Origin: Karalla daura
Lineage: Eukaryota > Chordata > Actinopteri > Chaetodontiformes > Leiognathidae
Direction: 5' to 3'
Length of the DNA stretch: 64,000 bases
NCBI GenBank assembly: GCA_029224185.1
Contig: CM055190.1
Coordinates: forward strand, 19,608,015-19,672,014
Each line of letters starts with the position of its first letter. Within the stretch, counting starts at the first letter, position 1. Position numbers and translations under genes: made by a program. Shown piece after piece: positions 61,443 to 64,000 of this stretch. The notes below the pieces were generated by a model. The model ran no database searches. It was not told where the DNA came from and saw only the letters and a list, made by a program, of their open reading frames with translations.

Positions 61443-63328
61443 GAGATGAGCGTCGGCTATGCCAACGGGATCAGGGTGATGAGCATGACTCACACTGGGG
61501 AGCCGGGCTTCATGCTCTACATCCCCATAGAGGTAGGATGGCAGAAAACATGTTTTCAATAGCTTGTGAGCGCGTCACGCGTGACCGGACCCCCCCCCCC
61601 CCCACCTCCTCCTCCTCTCCTCCCACAGTACGCCCTCCACGTGTACAACGAGGTGATGTCGGTGGGCCAGAAGTTCGGCATCCGCAACGCCGGGTACTAC
61701 GCGCTGCGCAGCCTGCGCATCGAGAAGTTCTTTGCCTTCTGGGGTCAGGACCTGGACACCTTCACCACCCCGCTGGAGTGCGGACGAGAGTTCAGAGTGA
61801 AATTCGACAAGGTCGGTTCTCCCGGGTCCCAGCCGGGTCTCCTCATCAGGGCGACATGGGCGTGCTGACACAACGCCAACCTTGCGGGGAAAGCAGAGCG
61901 CGCTTGTTTGCTTTTGTCTGTGTATAAAAGATAAGGGAATAATGAGAGAGTAATAAAAGATCCAAGGTCAGTTTGCTAAACGCTTTCGCTTGGGGAAGAT
62001 GAGACGGAGCTTTTGTTTGTCCCACGATGGGAGCGATTTGCATTACTGCAGTAACAAGAGCGACAGAAGGAGAGCATCTATAGAGACATTAGAATCGTAG
62101 ATAGTAGACAGGTTGAAAGGACTATAGCTGCATCACTAACTGATTCATCGACTACTCTGCAGAGAACTGACAGTGGTCTTGATAATCGATTAGTCCGTTT
62201 GGATATTCACTGGTTTCTTCATCCTCGAGGATGTTCAGACCGCTCTAGAAATGACATTTGTTTAATTCTTTCTTTAGTCTTTGACAGAAATTTGAGAATC
62301 ATTGAGGTGAGAACAAAAAAAAGCATGTGAAGACCAAATCTTGACTGTTTTTCAGTTTTTCCATCATTCTATGAACTAAACAACTAATTGGTTAATCAAG
62401 AAAGTAACTGAAACTGTAAACACTTATAAAAGTAGTGAAGTAACAAAAGGAAAAAAATGCCATGTGTGTTTCATGACGTGGAAGATCTGATTGCCCAGAG
62501 GTGTTGTAATGGTGTAAAGCTTCATTCCTCAGATGCATGTTATCAATAGCTGTTATTGATCAGTGATTAATCAAAAAACACATGCATCCGCTCTACTTTT
62601 TCTTCTGCTTCTTCCATTTCTAAATGGAAGGAGGAGAAAGTACAGATAATTGCTTGAAAACGTTGAGCAGAAGTAAAAAGTAGGCTGAAAAATAATGTAT
62701 AGTAAAGTAAATGTAAAGCATAGATAACTGTGATTTCTACTTAAGTAAGGTAACAACGTATTTGTACTTTGCTCCTTGACACCTCTGTGGAAGTCACAGA
62801 AGTGAACAGGTCTGTGTTCACACTCCTTTGGACCTTGTTCTGGTCTTCCTTGGAGGTGTTGTCTTTTTACTTCTCTCTAACACCCCCCCCCCCCCCCCCC
62901 CCCCCCCCCCTCTCCACCAGGACACAGACTTCCTGGGCAGGAAGGCTCTGCTGCAGCAGCGGCAGGACGGCGTGTCCCGCCGCTTCGTCATGCTGGTCCT
63001 GGACGACCACGACACGGAGCTGGACCTGTGGCCGTGGTGGGGCGAGCCCATCTACTGCAACGGGCGGCTGGCCGGCGCCACCACCAGCAGCGCCTACAGC
63101 TACACGCTGGAGCGCCACGTCTGCCTGGGCTTCGTCTCGCCGCCGCCGGGCCCCGACGGCCTGCCCACCGCCATCACGCCGGACTTCATCAACCGCGGCG
63201 ACTACGAGGTGGACATCGCCGGCCAGCGCTACCCGGCCAAGGCCAAGCTCTACCCCTTCAGCTCCCTGTTCACCCAGCAGAAGCGCCGCAAGGACGACAT
63301 GGAGCTGAGCAACCTCCAGGGGAAGTGA
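54855..63328 (+). CDS. pdpr: Pyruvate dehydrogenase phosphatase regulatory subunit, mitochondrial; 892 residues, 17 coding exons
   Basis: Coding exons: 54855-55117, 55201-55334, 55646-55727, 56144-56307, 56414-56535, 56804-56921, 57126-57275, 58316-58508, 59189-59313, 59470-59625, 59813-59946, 60136-60284, 60380-60492, 61033-61127, 61443-61532, 61629-61811, 62921-63328. They total 2679 nt with every phase agreeing and all introns GT-AG. An Arg-rich mitochondrial presequence (about 1-45) is followed by an FAD-binding DAO fold (ARVVICGGGVVGTSVAYHLA, GGGVVG at 61-66), then an FAO-type linker and a glycine-cleavage T-like folate domain (about 500-890), the architecture shared with sarcosine and dimethylglycine dehydrogenases. 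PDPR binds the PDP1 catalytic subunit in the matrix and lowers its sensitivity to Mg2+, an effect relieved by spermine (family knowledge). Very close to mammalian PDPR throughout (ILSGGFEKNPKPIFTEG-like block, IRNAGYYALRSLRIEKFFAF), ending RRKDDMELSNLQGK. Human PDPR is about 879 residues; the extra length is mostly in the presequence and near the C-terminus. Confidence 0.97.
55201..55334 (+). CDS. pdpr: pdpr coding exon 2
   Basis: Encodes LGAGTTRLCAGIISVAKPIS and onward to EEETGVKT, the loop after the FAD Rossmann strand. Acceptor GTCGTCAG, donor GTCAGC. The upstream intron is only 83 nt. Confidence 0.93.
55646..55727 (+). CDS. pdpr: pdpr coding exon 3
   Basis: Encodes GYVKTGSLCLAQNQDRFISL then KRLASRL; matches the GSIFLAQTQDRL stretch of mammalian PDPR. 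Acceptor ACGTTGCAG, donor GTAAGG. Confidence 0.93.
56144..56307 (+). CDS. pdpr: pdpr coding exon 4
   Basis: Encodes VMGISCNVIKPKEVAKLHPL and NIHDLVGALHLPSDAVV. Acceptor TACATTCCCAG, donor GTAAGG. Confidence 0.94.
56414..56535 (+). CDS. pdpr: pdpr coding exon 5
   Basis: Encodes ERTSVQQVLVEKGQVMAVET and the EYFVNCAGQ strand that closes the FAD-binding fold. Acceptor CTGCACCCAG, donor GTAAAC, phase 0 out. Confidence 0.94.
56804..56921 (+). CDS. pdpr: pdpr coding exon 6
   Basis: Encodes WAYELGQASEMKVSVPLHGC and EHFYLLTKPLQEPL. Acceptor CTCTGCACAG; the donor GTTCTC is weak. Confidence 0.92.
57126..57275 (+). CDS. pdpr: pdpr coding exon 7
   Basis: Encodes VLDMDGRIYARPWQGGLLSG and GFEKNPKPIFTEGRNQLEIQ, nearly identical to mammals. 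Acceptor CGTCTCTAG, donor GTAATG. Confidence 0.95.
57276..58315. other. pdpr intron 7 with long CA array
   Basis: CA run at about 57776-57856; otherwise no coding sequence seen. Confidence 0.8.
58316..58508 (+). CDS. pdpr: pdpr coding exon 8
   Basis: Encodes LLRRMPGLESAEIHQLVNCP and ESFTPDMRCLMGETPGVSGY. The upstream intron (57276-58315) holds a CA array of about 80 nt. Acceptor TTACCTGCAG, donor GTAAGT. Confidence 0.95.
58509..59188. other. pdpr intron 8 with dispersed repeat copy
   Basis: A copy of the AATCGATTA-type repeat at about 58780-59045 fills much of the intron. Confidence 0.7.
59189..59313 (+). CDS. pdpr: pdpr coding exon 9
   Basis: Encodes YLAEWMTYGYPTANVWPLDV and KRFGNLQSSRTFLRHRVMEV. 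Acceptor TGCTCGCAG, donor GTGAGT. Confidence 0.95.
59470..59625 (+). CDS. pdpr: pdpr coding exon 10
   Basis: Encodes LLYELKVPRWDFQTGRQLRT and GARWMEKHGFERPKYFVPPG, the linker block of the sarcosine-dehydrogenase-like family. Donor GTGCAG. Confidence 0.94.
59813..59946 (+). CDS. pdpr: pdpr coding exon 11
   Basis: Encodes DLLSLDQSKTFYKPDWFDIV and KCCKEAVCVIDMSSFTKFEL, entering the T-protein-like domain. Its acceptor TGTGTGTGTGCGTGTGCAG is GU-rich rather than pyrimidine-rich. Confidence 0.94.
60136..60284 (+). CDS. pdpr: pdpr coding exon 12
   Basis: Encodes CANDLDVPVGHIVHTGMLNE and RGGYENDCSVVRLSKN. Joining to exon 13 gives KN-SFF where mammals have NKR-SFF, one residue shorter. Donor GTTGGA. 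Confidence 0.93.
60380..60492 (+). CDS. pdpr: pdpr coding exon 13
   Basis: Encodes FFIVSPTDQQVHCWSWIKRH and LEDVSWKYT. Acceptor CGCTCCCCAG, donor GTATGT. Confidence 0.94.
60493..61032. other. pdpr intron 13
   Basis: Contains a C run (about 60776-60788) and short CCATCGCC(A)TGGCAACCT duplications near 60803-60851. No exon seen. Confidence 0.7.
61033..61127 (+). CDS. pdpr: pdpr coding exon 14
   Basis: Encodes ALNLIGPRAMDVLAELSYVS and MTPDHFPSMFCK. Acceptor TGCACCCACAG, donor GTAGGA. Confidence 0.95.
61443..61532 (+). CDS. pdpr: pdpr coding exon 15
   Basis: Encodes EMSVGYANGIRVMSMTHTGE and PGFMLYIPIE. Its acceptor CAG follows about 40 nt of pure GT, with no pyrimidine tract. Confidence 0.95.
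61629..61811 (+). CDS. pdpr: pdpr coding exon 16
   Basis: Encodes YALHVYNEVMSVGQKFGIRN and AGYYALRSLRIEKFFAFWGQ, the best conserved T-protein block. Acceptor CTCTCCTCCCACAG; a C run lies upstream. The intron before it is 96 nt. Confidence 0.96.
61812..62920. other. pdpr intron 16 with dispersed repeat copy and poly(C)
   Basis: A repeat copy at about 62130-62430 and a C run at 62882-62910 just before the last exon. Confidence 0.75.
62921..63328 (+). CDS. pdpr: pdpr coding exon 17 (terminal)
   Basis: Encodes DTDFLGRKALLQQRQDGVSR, LDLWPWWGEPIYCNGRLAGA and the end RRKDDMELSNLQGK, then TGA. Strikingly GC-rich, mostly G/C third positions. The acceptor is 10 nt after a run of about 29 C. Confidence 0.96.
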   Translation, partial: DTDFLGRKALLQQRQDGVSRRFVMLVLDDHDTELDLWPWWGEPIYCNGRLAGATTSSAYSYTLERHVCLGFVSPPPGPDGLPTAITPDFINRGDYEVDIAGQRYPAKAKLYPFSSLFTQQKRRKDDMELSNLQGK

Positions 63329-64000
63329 CGCAGCCGCCGGGGGGGTGGGAGGGCTGGCGCCGGGCCGGACGCTCCCTTCACCTTCACCAAATCCACTCCT
63401 GCACCTGCCAGTGCCAACCCCACCCCCCCCCCACCACCCCATCCTCCCCTCCCTGCACTCCTAGTCTGAGGGGCTGTTTGCACAATCCTTCCCTTTTCCC
63501 TCTAATGTTTGACCCCCCGCCTCCCTCTTTTCCAAGTGCAATATCTCAGAGAAACCAAATGCACGCGCTATCAGATAGCCGTCGCTCCCTCCTCCTCCTC
63601 CTCCTCCTCCTCCTCCTCCTCCTCCGCGCTCCCGTTGAAACCGGCTGGCTCGCAGGGACGGCCTGCGCCTAAAGTGCCTTTGTCAAGGCAGCAATCCCAG
63701 CTGGTTCCGGCCACTGTCATGTTGTGGCTCCGCCTGGAGACGGTCGTCGATTTCTGCAAACCTGAACGAATTCGCCGCTGCGGACGAGGAGCGGCGCGCG
63801 CGCGGCGGTGCCATCCAGAGAGTTTGCGTCGCCCATCCTCGCCACGTGATCTTAAACGAAGCGGACGGGGTATTCCCTCACTCACACTGCCCCTCTCTCT
63901 GTGAAGGGTGGGGATGCCTGGGGAAAAGCCATGGCAGAGAATCAGGAAGACTGGCTTGATTGTTGGGTAGTGTGTTTGTTGTTTGTGGTAGAGCACTCCT
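63329..64000 (+). other. pdpr: pdpr 3'UTR (partial)
   Basis: GC-rich non-coding sequence after the stop, with a CTC triplet run at 63587-63625. No AATAAA before the window edge, so the mRNA probably continues. Confidence 0.55.

Noticed and set aside
63028..63672. Long alternative frames in the GC-rich last pdpr exon, both strands
   Set aside because: GC-rich coding DNA is open in several frames; the pdpr frame alone matches the known protein to its stop.

Overview
This window is vertebrate genomic DNA. It looks like a ray-finned, probably percomorph, teleost: compact genes with short GT-AG introns (70 nt at the smallest), dense CA/GT, GA and GATA microsatellites, C and G homopolymers, and several diverged copies of an AATCGATTA-rich dispersed repeat common in percomorph introns. 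Nothing prokaryotic is present. Nearly all open frames are shadows of microsatellites or chance; real genes had to be assembled exon by exon from splice sites, reading phase and protein similarity.

Layout. (1) About 0.5-19.4 kb, minus strand: the 5' part of a kinesin-3 gene, kif13b-like. It has promoter/5'UTR at about 18.5-19.4 kb, eight coding exons giving the first 246 residues of the motor domain (to just past the SSRSH switch I motif), a 13-nt microexon and two 7-8 kb introns. The rest of the gene lies beyond base 1. (2) About 19.4-27.2 kb: AT-rich intergenic DNA with a TTAGGG-like minisatellite and a GACA/GATA array. (3) About 28.0-34.0 kb (possibly to 36.1 kb), minus strand: a chain of eight small exons with agreeing phases that ends in a stop. 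It encodes a basic, partly coiled-coil C-terminus that I do not recognise. (4) About 39.4-51.8 kb, plus strand: prepronociceptin (pnoc), with a probable TATA promoter and non-coding first exon, two coding exons (247 residues) and a polyA signal. (5) About 53.5-64.0 kb, plus strand: pdpr, the pyruvate dehydrogenase phosphatase regulatory subunit. All 17 coding exons are present (892 residues), with a YY1/ETS-type candidate promoter and the start of the 3'UTR.

The genes do not form an operon or pathway. KIF13 is a microtubule motor, PNOC a secreted neuropeptide precursor, and PDPR a mitochondrial regulator of pyruvate dehydrogenase phosphatase. KIF13B and PNOC lie on the same arm of human chromosome 8 (8p21-p12), so that pairing looks like conserved synteny and supports kif13b over kif13a. 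PDPR is on human 16q, so its position here reflects fish-specific rearrangement.

Most noteworthy: the unidentified minus-strand gene, the kif13b microexon, the nociceptin precursor with two GGF-core peptides and a Tyr1 nociceptin, splice acceptors buried in GT or C repeats, a 36-bp perfect palindrome and a 29-bp-arm hairpin. All calls are by eye; no database search was run.
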